Of a DNA stretch of 33,281 nucleotides, positions 7,058 to 14,885 are shown piece by piece (the first letter of the stretch is position 1; the number at the start of each line of letters is the position of its first letter). The translations under genes and the position numbers were made by a program. The notes under the pieces are model-generated. The model had not been told where the DNA came from, did no database searches, and was given only the letters and a program-made list of their open reading frames with translations. This DNA comes from Spirochaetota bacterium (GTDB lineage: Bacteria > Spirochaetota > Spirochaetia > Treponematales > UBA12059): the NCBI GenBank assembly GCA_029560805.1, contig JAKQKE010000064.1, positions 1 to 33,281 on the forward strand, read 5' to 3'.

Positions 7058-8487
7058 ACTCGAGCGCCCTATTCACCGATTTCTATGAGCTGACGATGGC
7101 CCAGGGCTATTGGAAGCACGGCCTGGATACCAGCGCCGTCTTCGACGTCTTCTTCCGGCGACAGCCCTTCAAGGGCGGCTTCTCGGTGTTCGCCGGCCTG
7201 GAGCCGCTCCTCGAGGCGCTCGAGGTCTTCAGGTTCTCCCAGGACGACCTGGCCTGGCTGTCGGCGCAGCCTGGCTTCGACCCGGCCTTCGTCGCGTACC
7301 TGGCGGACTTCAGGTTCTCCGGAGACATCTACGCGATGCCCGAGGGCGAGCTCGCCTTCCCGCAGGAGCCGCTCCTGCGCGTCCATGCCAATCTGATAGA
7401 GGCGCAGATCATCGAGGGCCTGGTGCTCAATACGATCAATTTCCAGAGCCTCATCGCGACGAAAAGCGCCAGGGTCGCCCTGGCGGCCAAGGGCAAGAAG
7501 GTGATGGAGTTCGGGCTCAGGCGGGCCCAGGGCTTCGACGGAGCGATGTCCGCCTCGCGGGCGGCTTATATAGGCGGCGCCCACGGTACCTCGAACGCGT
7601 TGGCCGGCAAGCGGCTCGGCATCCCGGCCCTCGGCACGATGGCCCATAGCTGGGTGATGGCCTTCGAGAGCGAGCTAGCCTCGTTCGAGGCTTACGCCGA
7701 CATGTACCCGGACGGCACCACCCTGTTGATCGACACCTTCGACACGCTCGGCTCCGGCCTGCCGAACGCGATCAAGGTCGGCAATCGCCTGGCAGGGCGA
7801 GGCAAGAAGCTAGGCGTCAGGCTCGACTCCGGCGATATAGACTACCTGTCGCGCAAGGTACGCGAGGGGCTTGACGAGGCTGGCCTCGATGACGCCTTCA
7901 TCGTCGTATCCAACGAGCTCGACGAGGAGATCATCGAGACGCTCGTAGCCGCCGGCGCGCCGGTCGACGTCTGGGGCGTCGGTACCCACCTGGTCACCGG
8001 AGGCGACGAGGCATCCTTCACCGGCGTCTACAAGCTGGCCGCCTTTGAGCGGGGCGGCGTATGGTCGCCGACGATGAAGTTCTCGGACAATCCCGACAAG
8101 TCGACCAATCCCGGCGTCAAGGACCTGTACCGCGTCTACGACGAGTCTGGCGCCGCCGTGGCCGACGTGATGACGCTCGCCGGCGAGACGATAGAGCCCG
8201 GGAAGACGGTCACCTTCCATCATCCGTCGCTCGACACCAGGCGCGTTACCTTCGAGCCGTGCGGCGAGATACGGCCCATGCTCGGCAAGGTCATGGAGGG
8301 TGGCAAGCGCCTCGCGCCAGCCCCGACGATGCAGGAGCTACGCGCCAGGCGCGCCGCGTCGATGCGGTCGTTCGACCACACCTTCCTGCGCTTCCTGAAC
8401 CCGCACATCTATAAAGTATCCATCAGCGGGCGGCTACGGGACCTCAAGCTCGAATTCGTCGAGCGCTACCGAGGCTCCAAGGGCTAG
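7054..8487 (+). CDS. pncB: Nicotinate phosphoribosyltransferase
   Basis: This 477-residue cytosolic enzyme makes nicotinate mononucleotide from nicotinate, PRPP and ATP. It follows nicotinamidase in the same salvage pathway. The start is TTG 7054, supported by GGAGG at 7042-7046 and by the family-typical beginning 'ALFTDFYELTMAQGYW'. Other family marks are MEFGLRRAQG (151-160), GGAHGTSNALAG (174-185), MAHSW (196-200), LLIDTFDTLGSG and GVRLDSGDI, which lie in the phosphoribosyltransferase core. Length fits the longer bacterial NaPRTases. It is convergent with the Bat-like operon, with only 6 bp between the two stop codons and no separate terminator. Confidence 0.95.
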   Translation: MNSSALFTDFYELTMAQGYWKHGLDTSAVFDVFFRRQPFKGGFSVFAGLEPLLEALEVFRFSQDDLAWLSAQPGFDPAFVAYLADFRFSGDIYAMPEGELAFPQEPLLRVHANLIEAQIIEGLVLNTINFQSLIATKSARVALAAKGKKVMEFGLRRAQGFDGAMSASRAAYIGGAHGTSNALAGKRLGIPALGTMAHSWVMAFESELASFEAYADMYPDGTTLLIDTFDTLGSGLPNAIKVGNRLAGRGKKLGVRLDSGDIDYLSRKVREGLDEAGLDDAFIVVSNELDEEIIETLVAAGAPVDVWGVGTHLVTGGDEASFTGVYKLAAFERGGVWSPTMKFSDNPDKSTNPGVKDLYRVYDESGAAVADVMTLAGETIEPGKTVTFHHPSLDTRRVTFEPCGEIRPMLGKVMEGGKRLAPAPTMQELRARRAASMRSFDHTFLRFLNPHIYKVSISGRLRDLKLEFVERYRGSKG

Positions 8488-8493
8488 CCGCTC

Positions 8494-9924
8494 TCAGTCG
8501 GCCCGGCGTCGCCTCAGGCCGAGCCAGGCCTTGAGGCCGTAGAGCAGGGCGAGCGCCAGCGCGACGGCGACCCTGCGTTCGGGCGGCGAGCCCGCAGCCG
8601 CGACGACCCTGCGTCCCGTGGGCGCGTACTCGCCCGGCGGCGGCGTGACGACGGTCTCGTCTGGGTACAGGTATCCGTCGCCGACGCGCGTCGGCCTCGA
8701 GTCGCCTGTCGCCCCGTCGGCCGTCGGCGTCGACGAGGCCCGGGCGAGCCAGAAGGGCGTCGCCGCCTCGGCCGAAGCGAAGGCCGCCGGCCCGAGCGCC
8801 AGGTCGGCCCGCCGGTCCAGCCCGGAGGCGACGAGGGCGCCGAGGGTGGTCCTCGGCGGCAGGAGCCACGACTCGTCCCGGGCGGCGGCGACCGACAGCG
8901 AGCCCGGCCTGCCGGCCCCGCCGCGGTCGACGACCATGACGCCCCGCCCGGTAGCGCCGCCTATCGGCTTGAGACCCGCGATGACGCGCTCGGCCATCGT
9001 TCCGCGAGCCCGCAGCGGCTCGGGCGGCCCAGGCGCGACGAAGGGCAGGAGCCGGCCGTCCCATCGTACCGCCCAGGGGCCGGGCCTCGCCAAGGCCAGC
9101 TCGAAGCCCGAGGGGGAGCGTCGTATCTCGTAGTCCTCGGGCTTGGCGCGCGCCGCGGCTCCGCCCGGCCCGAGCCGCCATAGGCTATCGGGCTCGGCGC
9201 CGCCCGCGGCTACGAAGCGCGCGACGCTCTTGCCCGAGCCGCGGTCCCAGGCCGCCGTCGCCAGGAGCAGGTAGCGCGGCGGCTTGGCCCCTAGCCTGAC
9301 GATCTCGACGCCGAGCCCCTCGACCGAGGCGTCGTCGGTAAGGAGCGTCACCTCGCCGTAGCCTCGGCGAGCCAGGCCCGCGAGCAGGGCGTAGTCGACC
9401 GACATGAACGACTCCGACGATTCGAGGCCCGCCGCCAGCTCCTGGGGGCTCTTGGCCGTCTCGAGCAGGGCGCTCCTATCGGTCAGGGAGTGCCTGCGCC
9501 TCGTCGGGTCCCAACCGAGGGCGAAGAGCCTCGTCCGGCGCGCGCCAGCCTCGTCCTGGCTGTAGTACGACAGGGCCAGGCGCGCCGCCTCGTCGAGAGG
9601 GCGGTCGCCGCGCATGCCTGCCAGCATCGAGGCCGATGCGTCCATGACGACAACCGGGCCCTTGTCTGCCGCTGGCCGCGGGTAGCCCGCGAGGGCCAGC
9701 CCGACGACGACGGCGCAGATGGCGTCCAGGGCGGTGTCGAAGTAGAGCCGCATCATTCTCAGGAGCAGGGCGGTCGGCCTCGCGCCGCTCCGATCGGCGA
9801 GGAGCTCGTGAGGATAGACCAGCCTGCGCCTGAGCCTGAGCGCCACGAACAGGAGCGCTATGACAGGCACGAGGAGCCAGGCGATTGGTCCGAGCGCCGA
9901 GGTTAGCGCGATCCGATCAGGCAT
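8494..9924 (-). CDS. BatA-like membrane protein with VWA domain
   Basis: This 476-residue protein is the last gene of the eight-gene operon. It has N-terminal membrane helices at about 11-29 and 62-80, then a von Willebrand A domain with MIDAS motif DASASM (95-100) and the strand 'GYGEVTLLTDDAS'. A long extracytoplasmic region follows, and there is a C-terminal helix near 455-470 before an Arg-rich tail (RRRRAD). The TM-VWA-TM layout matches BatA/BatB. The gene overlaps the DUF58 gene by 8 bp. In known systems such proteins work with MoxR ATPases at the inner membrane; the client here is unknown. Confidence 0.8.
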   Translation of the reverse strand: MPDRIALTSALGPIAWLLVPVIALLFVALRLRRRLVYPHELLADRSGARPTALLLRMMRLYFDTALDAICAVVVGLALAGYPRPAADKGPVVVMDASASMLAGMRGDRPLDEAARLALSYYSQDEAGARRTRLFALGWDPTRRRHSLTDRSALLETAKSPQELAAGLESSESFMSVDYALLAGLARRGYGEVTLLTDDASVEGLGVEIVRLGAKPPRYLLLATAAWDRGSGKSVARFVAAGGAEPDSLWRLGPGGAAARAKPEDYEIRRSPSGFELALARPGPWAVRWDGRLLPFVAPGPPEPLRARGTMAERVIAGLKPIGGATGRGVMVVDRGGAGRPGSLSVAAARDESWLLPPRTTLGALVASGLDRRADLALGPAAFASAEAATPFWLARASSTPTADGATGDSRPTRVGDGYLYPDETVVTPPPGEYAPTGRRVVAAAGSPPERRVAVALALALLYGLKAWLGLRRRRAD

Positions 9925-10750
9925 ACAGCCGCTCCAGCGCGTCCCAGTAGACCGGGGCCCGGGGTGTGCCGGGATCGAGCCGCCTGAAGAACACCCGCGG
10001 GATCGAGGCCAGAGCGGCGTCCCGCGACGCCTCCGCCTCCGCCCAGGCCCGTTCGTCGGCCTTGCCCCAAGGCGCCACGACCACGGCGCCCGACTCGGGA
10101 TCGCGCACCTCGGCCTCGGTCCCCGGCAGGGCCAGGCTCGAGAACGGCGTCCGATAGCGTATCAGGAACAGTCCGCCCGACGACCTGAACGTCGGGTTGG
10201 GCTCGTGGAAGTCGGAGAACACGAACGCGCGGCGCTGCCTGGATCCGGCGCGCCACTGGGCGAACGACCTCGAGCAGGCGGTCGGACCCTCGAAGCGCAT
10301 GGACGCCAGCGCCCCGGCTATCGAGCCGTGCGAGCCCCTGGACCGCGCCGCGACGCAACGCTCGGACAGCCGCGAGCCGAAGGTCCACAGGCGAACGCTC
10401 ATGCCGAGCGACAGGAGCAGGAAGGCCATCGACGATACGAAGCGTAGGTACTCCTCGACCGGGGCGCACGACAGGCTGGCCGAAGAGTCGACGAGGAAGG
10501 CCACCTCGTCGTCCGCCTCGTCGTAGAATTCCTTGACGAAAGCGCGGTCGGATCGGCCGTATAGCTTCCAGTCGATGGCCCGCGGGTCGTCGAAAGGCTG
10601 GTACTCACGGATGCTCTTGAGGTCGTAGCTCGAGCCGGAGCGGCGGTACATGGGGTCCTTGGCCGCGATCGACTCGGGTAGCCTGGCGCGCAGGTCGTGC
10701 CGGGAGAAGGCCGCCGCGATGGCCGCGCACTCCGGGTCGACGAGCCTCAT
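9917..10750 (-). CDS. DUF58 protein (MoxR partner)
   Basis: This 277-residue protein has the DUF58 core at about 38-95: SSYDLKSIREYQPFDDPRAIDW, continuing to 'FVKEFYDEADDEVAFLVDSSASL'. The conserved 'R.Y...DD.R.IDW' pattern and the following VWA-like strand with DSSAS (88-92) identify the family. No membrane helix is evident, unlike many DUF58 proteins, so it is probably cytosolic and peripheral. It overlaps MoxR by 4 bp (ATGA) and the BatA-like gene by 8 bp, the standard moxR-DUF58-VWA order. Confidence 0.9.
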   Translation of the reverse strand: MRLVDPECAAIAAAFSRHDLRARLPESIAAKDPMYRRSGSSYDLKSIREYQPFDDPRAIDWKLYGRSDRAFVKEFYDEADDEVAFLVDSSASLSCAPVEEYLRFVSSMAFLLLSLGMSVRLWTFGSRLSERCVAARSRGSHGSIAGALASMRFEGPTACSRSFAQWRAGSRQRRAFVFSDFHEPNPTFRSSGGLFLIRYRTPFSSLALPGTEAEVRDPESGAVVVAPWGKADERAWAEAEASRDAALASIPRVFFRRLDPGTPRAPVYWDALERLYA

Positions 10751-11754
10751 CGGCGCTCCCTGGCGAAGGCCTTGGCGGCGTCGGCCCTGACCGCTCCGAG
10801 CACGTCGGCCACCGTGACGCCGTCGGCCTCTGCCTCGAAGTTGAGGATCAGGCGGTGGGCGGCCACATCGGCGAGCAGTTCGTCGACGTCGTCGAACGAA
10901 ACGCTCGGGCGGCCGGCCATCGCGGCCTTGGTCCTGGCCGCCGCGAGGAGGGCTATGGCCGACCTCGGCGAGGCGCCATACAGGACGTACTTCCGCACCA
11001 GCTCGACCGGCGAGCGGTCGGGGTGGCTGTGCTCGACGATGCGGGCTATGTAGGCGCGTACGCCTTCGGGCGCGGCTATATGGGGCGCCAGGGCCCGCCA
11101 GCCCGCGACGGCCTCCTGCGAGGCCTCGGCGCCGATGGCCCGGCCATGCTTCTCGGTCGCCTGGAGATCCATGATGCCGAGCAGGGCGTGGAGGTCGGGC
11201 ATCGCGAAGTTGAGCTTCATGAAGAAACGGTCTATCTGCGCCTCGGGGAGCGGGTAGGTGCCCTCGAGCTCGATGGGGTTCTGCGTCGCTATGACGAAGA
11301 AGGGATCGGGCAGGGGATGGACCTCGCCGAGGAAGGTGACGCGCTTTTCCTCCATCGCTTCGAGGAAGGCCGACTGGGTCTTGGGGGTCGCCCGGTTTAT
11401 CTCGTCGCCGAGCACCACGTTGGAGAAGATGGGCCCTCGGTAGAAGCGGAACGAACGCCCGGAGGGGCCTTCCTCGAGCAGGTTCGAGCCGATGATGTCG
11501 AGCGGCATCAGGTCCGGGGTGAACTGGACCCGACTGAAGCCGAGCCCGAAGAACTCCGACCAGGTCTTGGCCAGCGTCGTCTTGCCGAGTCCAGGAGCTC
11601 CCTCGAGCAGGACGTTGCCGCCGGATAGGAACGCTATGAACAGGCGCTCGAGTATCCTCGGGTAGCCGAGCACGCGGGTGCCGACGAAGGCCGTGTAGTC
11701 GTCGTAGAGGTCCTTGATCGAGGCGAGCGATCGTTCGAATTCATCGGGCTGCAT
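10747..11754 (-). CDS. MoxR-family AAA+ ATPase
   Basis: This 335-residue ATPase has Walker A GAPGLGKTT (52-60), Walker B VVLGDEIN (113-120) and sensor 1 ATQNP (156-160). It also has the MoxR-typical insert 'RATPKTQSAFLEAMEE' and 'EGTYPLPEAQIDRF'. MoxR proteins act as chaperone-like ATPases that remodel or activate partners containing VWA domains; three VWA-type candidates are encoded in the same operon. It overlaps the upstream PrsW-like gene by 14 bp and the downstream DUF58 gene by 4 bp. Confidence 0.95.
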   Translation of the reverse strand: MQPDEFERSLASIKDLYDDYTAFVGTRVLGYPRILERLFIAFLSGGNVLLEGAPGLGKTTLAKTWSEFFGLGFSRVQFTPDLMPLDIIGSNLLEEGPSGRSFRFYRGPIFSNVVLGDEINRATPKTQSAFLEAMEEKRVTFLGEVHPLPDPFFVIATQNPIELEGTYPLPEAQIDRFFMKLNFAMPDLHALLGIMDLQATEKHGRAIGAEASQEAVAGWRALAPHIAAPEGVRAYIARIVEHSHPDRSPVELVRKYVLYGASPRSAIALLAAARTKAAMAGRPSVSFDDVDELLADVAAHRLILNFEAEADGVTVADVLGAVRADAAKAFARERR

Positions 11755-12367
11755 ACACGCTCCAGTATCCGTACCGAATTGCCAGCGCCACGACGAGCGC
11801 CGAGAGGGCTATCAGGTTGACGACCGTGCCGACGATCGGCAGGGCCGGGAAGGGGAACAGGGCCGCGACTATATTGAAGCCTGAATGCCAGGCCCACGCG
11901 AGCGTGAAGGCCGCAGCTATCCCGGCCGGCCAGCTCGTCGGACGGCTCGCGCCATCGGGGCTTTTGCTCTCCCCGGTGCCTATGGCGTACAGCGCCGCAG
12001 CCCCGGCGTGGATCGGCACGGCGTAGCCCAGACGCCAGTACGCGTCGAGCGTCGGGAAGGCGGCCAGGTACGAGGCGTTCTCGAGCGCGCCGAGCGAGCA
12101 GGCCGCAACGACGCCGAGGCCGACCGTACCCGGTTCGAGCCCGGCCCGGCGTACGTATCGCGCTATCAGCAAGGCCAGGCCGAGCCTGAGCGCCTCCTCG
12201 ACGCCGGCGTTGGCGGCTAGCGCGGCCCATTCCGGCACGCGCCCGAGGACGGGGCGCAGCGCTCCTTGGCACAGGCGCATAGCGTACCACAGCGCCGCGC
12301 CGGCGGCGATCGCCGCGAGCGTCCGGAGCGTCGTGGCCGAGGCGGCCAGGATCGATGCTCGCCTCAT
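11741..12367 (-). CDS. PrsW-like intramembrane protease homologue
   Basis: This 208-residue polytopic membrane protein has about six helices. It carries the PrsW-type constellation of conserved residues inside the membrane: GVEEALRL (E57-E58), SLGALENASY (E96, Y100), H120 in 'VPIHAG' and WAWHSGFN (H161, N165). PrsW in Bacillus subtilis cleaves the anti-sigma factor RsiW; related proteins of the glutamic/CAAX-protease superfamily process other membrane substrates. Here the gene sits inside a MoxR/VWA operon, one base after the upstream stop and overlapping moxR by 14 bp, so its substrate may be an operon partner. Protease activity is inferred from motifs. Confidence 0.75.
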   Translation of the reverse strand: MRRASILAASATTLRTLAAIAAGAALWYAMRLCQGALRPVLGRVPEWAALAANAGVEEALRLGLALLIARYVRRAGLEPGTVGLGVVAACSLGALENASYLAAFPTLDAYWRLGYAVPIHAGAAALYAIGTGESKSPDGASRPTSWPAGIAAAFTLAWAWHSGFNIVAALFPFPALPIVGTVVNLIALSALVVALAIRYGYWSVYAAR

Positions 12368-12368
12368 G

Positions 12369-13511
12369 CTAGGGCCTCCTCTCGCCGGTTGCGGCTGCCC
12401 CGGGGCCGAAGGCGTCGAGCCAGGCGGCCCCGAGTCCGGCCAGCTCCGGGTCGACGTCCCCGCCGACGACCACCCGGGCGTCGTAGCTCGAGAAAAGCTC
12501 GGTTATGGCGGCCGAGACCGTCTCGGCGCTCGGTTCCGGGCCTATGGCCGTCTCGACGCCGGTTGCCTCGGCATACTGGCGCTCGAAGCGCGCGCGATAG
12601 TCCAGCATCGGGCTCGGCTCGATGGCCCGCCCCCGCCCCTCGTAGCCGGGGCTCGAGGCCTCGCCGCCAGAACCGTCGCCCGAGCCGTCGCCCGAGGATA
12701 CGGCGCCGCCTCGCCTGGTCCCGGCCCCGGCCACCGCCGAACGGCTCGGTGCCTTGGCCTGATCCGTCGCCGCCGCCTCGGCCGCTCCGTCGCCCGGTCG
12801 GCCGTCGGACGCCGCCACGAAGTCGGGCTCCTCGAGCCTGTTCTCGTCGGCTTCCCCGGCGCTTCGGGATGGGCGAGGTTCGGCCGATCCGTCCTCGGCA
12901 GGCTTTTCGTCGACTTCCTCGGCCTCGGCCTCGACGACGGCTGGATACCCGTCTTCGATAGCGACCGACGCGTCCGATACGGCCGGGACTATCTCGCGTT
13001 CCGGATAACCGAGGGATAAGCCGCAGCCCGAGCCTATCGACGCGATCTGGGCGGCCACGAAGCTGGCGAGTCCGACGGCGTACAGCGCCGCTACGAAACG
13101 GCGCGCGCTCGCCGGACGCCTCGTCGCCTGCGGCACTCCTATCGTCGCGAGGCCCAGCGCTTCGAGGGCCCTCCGTTCGAGCAGCCGCTCGGCGGGGCCA
13201 CCCCGATAGCCGAGCCAGGCTTCGATCGAGGTCTCGCTATCGGCCGCCCGTATGGCGTCCATGCCCCAGGATCGCCTCGCCGGATAGGCCAGGAAGGCCG
13301 GGAGCGAGCCGACGATCGCCATCACGATGGCGTTGAACGCCAATGGGGACGGCATGAGCCTCGTGTCGAGCAGGCTGACCGACGCCAGCAGCGTCAGCGA
13401 CCAGGCGGCGAAAGCGGTTCCGAGCCAGGCGACCGAGCGGAACCGTAGCCGCCCGAGCGCGTCCCTTAGGACGAGGCGCCGGACCGCACGCCTGGCGCTC
13501 ATCATCCTCAT
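12369..13511 (-). CDS. Membrane protein with long disordered acidic linker, unknown function
   Basis: This 380-residue protein is not recognised. It has a basic N-terminus, helices at about 26-48, 56-76 and 138-159, then a long low-complexity region (about 165-300). That region is rich in Glu, Ala, Asp, Ser and Gly (for instance SSGDGSGDGSGGEASS). A short C-terminal domain (about 300-375) includes a helix with FERQYAEATG and a strand 'YDARVVVGGDVDPELAGL'. Such an anchored protein with a flexible linker could be a substrate or scaffold for the VWA/MoxR partners. It overlaps the upstream gene by 4 bp and ends 1 bp before the PrsW-like gene. Confidence 0.72.
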   Translation of the reverse strand: MRMMSARRAVRRLVLRDALGRLRFRSVAWLGTAFAAWSLTLLASVSLLDTRLMPSPLAFNAIVMAIVGSLPAFLAYPARRSWGMDAIRAADSETSIEAWLGYRGGPAERLLERRALEALGLATIGVPQATRRPASARRFVAALYAVGLASFVAAQIASIGSGCGLSLGYPEREIVPAVSDASVAIEDGYPAVVEAEAEEVDEKPAEDGSAEPRPSRSAGEADENRLEEPDFVAASDGRPGDGAAEAAATDQAKAPSRSAVAGAGTRRGGAVSSGDGSGDGSGGEASSPGYEGRGRAIEPSPMLDYRARFERQYAEATGVETAIGPEPSAETVSAAITELFSSYDARVVVGGDVDPELAGLGAAWLDAFGPGAAATGERRP

Positions 13512-13981
13512 CGGGGCCTCGCGAAGGCTAGCGACGATAGGACGACAACGAGCGACGATACGGCCGCGCCTGACCAGGGACCGGCCAGCTCGGACGCGGC
13601 CGCGCAGCTGGCCATGGCGACGATGGGTACGACGAGGCGCGCGCGGCCGTGTCCGGCCCGGGCCGAGCGTTCCAGCGCGAACGCCGAAACCGAGCCGGCC
13701 ACGGCCGCCGAGGCCAGCGCGACCAGGTCGGGCCAGGACGGCCTAGGCGCGTAGGAGGCCAAGGCCCAGGCGCCGAACGGCAGAGCGCCGGCCAGGGCGA
13801 TGGCCAGCCCGGTCGCGTCCAGGCTGGCCGCGAGCGACACGGCGGCGGCCCAGGCGAGGGGCAAGCCCCCGGCTATCGAGGCGGCCGCAGCCACGTCGGC
13901 CTCACCCGGTAGCGCCAAGGCCGCAACCAGGAGCGGACCCACCACCATCGCCGCGCTCGCGACGCCCAAACGCCTACTCAC
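13508..13981 (-). CDS. Small polytopic membrane protein, unknown function
   Basis: This 157-residue, very Ala/Leu/Val-rich protein has about five predicted membrane helices (for example 5-24, 34-56, 60-78, 84-103 and 116-152 as one or two helices). No family is recognised. It overlaps its upstream neighbour by 8 bp and its downstream neighbour by 4 bp, so it is an integral part of the operon and probably a membrane component of the same complex. Confidence 0.7.
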   Translation of the reverse strand: MSRRLGVASAAMVVGPLLVAALALPGEADVAAAASIAGGLPLAWAAAVSLAASLDATGLAIALAGALPFGAWALASYAPRPSWPDLVALASAAVAGSVSAFALERSARAGHGRARLVVPIVAMASCAAASELAGPWSGAAVSSLVVVLSSLAFARPR

Positions 13982-14885
13982 GAGGCCTCCCTGGAAGGGC
14001 CCAGGCCGCCTGGAACGGGGCCGGGGCGAGCGCCGGCCGGCCGTTGTCGCCCGCTATCACGAGCGGCGGTCGCTGGAACCTCAGCCTCGCGTAGCCGTCG
14101 AACGACGACAGCGGCAGGGGTTCGAGCGGCGAGCGGACGCCGAGCAGGGTCGCGCCGCTATCGTCCGGGGCCGAGCGTAGGTCCGGCCGGGCATGGCCGA
14201 GCGCGAAGGCCAGCACGGCGATCGCGATCGTCGCCGAGACGGCCGCGACCGTCTCGGCGACCGCGGGGCCGCGCCTCGTCGCGTACCGTCCCGAGCGCCT
14301 GGCGGTACCAAGTCGGCCTCGCCCGCCGAGAACGGCGAGCGGCGCCAGCGAGAACAGGGCGGCCCAGAGCGCTAGCAGGGCGAGCGGCCATGGCCGCCTG
14401 TCGGACTCGAGCGCACCCGGCATGCGCCCGCGCATCGGGAACTCGAGCGTCGACAGGTCCGGCTCGGTCTCCGCCCCGGGACTGGGCCCGAAGCCGGAGC
14501 GTTCGAGCCGCGCGCGAGCCTCGAAGGGCAGCCCATCGCCGTCCAGACCTTCGGTGACTATGGCCTCGAGGCTGGGCCAGGCATAGAAGGTGACGGTCGC
14601 GGCGTCGGCGTAGCCGAGCTCGGCCCTGTAGAGCTCATACCGTTCTCCATCTGAACCGAGGCCGTAGACCGTCAAGCGGCCCGATAGGCCCGTACGGCTC
14701 GAGACCACGGCTTCGTTGAAGGCGTAGGGTAGCGACGAGGCGGGCGATATCGAGGCGGCGGCTGAACCCGACGCCGCGACCGACTGCGCCCCGGCGACGA
14801 GGGGGACGGCGGCCAGCGCGGCCGCCGCAGCGGCCGCCAGAGCGAAGCGGCAGGCCGGAACGCGGCGAACCGTCACGGCCCTCAT
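13974..14885 (-). CDS. Exported/membrane protein with two central helices, unknown function
   Basis: This 303-residue protein begins with a signal peptide or anchor (about 10-33, Ala-rich, ending VAGAQS). An extracytoplasmic domain of about 130 residues follows. Helices lie at about 165-187 and 210-230, and a C-terminal domain of 70 residues follows (LLGVRSPLEPLPLSSFDGY and on). The layout recalls BatD-like or protease-accessory proteins of aerotolerance operons, but no residues fix that. Translation is coupled to the first gene by an ATGA overlap. Confidence 0.7.
   Translation of the reverse strand: MRAVTVRRVPACRFALAAAAAAALAAVPLVAGAQSVAASGSAAASISPASSLPYAFNEAVVSSRTGLSGRLTVYGLGSDGERYELYRAELGYADAATVTFYAWPSLEAIVTEGLDGDGLPFEARARLERSGFGPSPGAETEPDLSTLEFPMRGRMPGALESDRRPWPLALLALWAALFSLAPLAVLGGRGRLGTARRSGRYATRRGPAVAETVAAVSATIAIAVLAFALGHARPDLRSAPDDSGATLLGVRSPLEPLPLSSFDGYARLRFQRPPLVIAGDNGRPALAPAPFQAAWALPGRPRE

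Noticed and set aside
12210-13019. 269-codon open frame on the plus strand opposite the PrsW-like and 380-residue genes
   Set aside because: The minus-strand genes form an overlapping operon with clear features; this frame has no motif, no ribosome-binding site and shadow-like composition.
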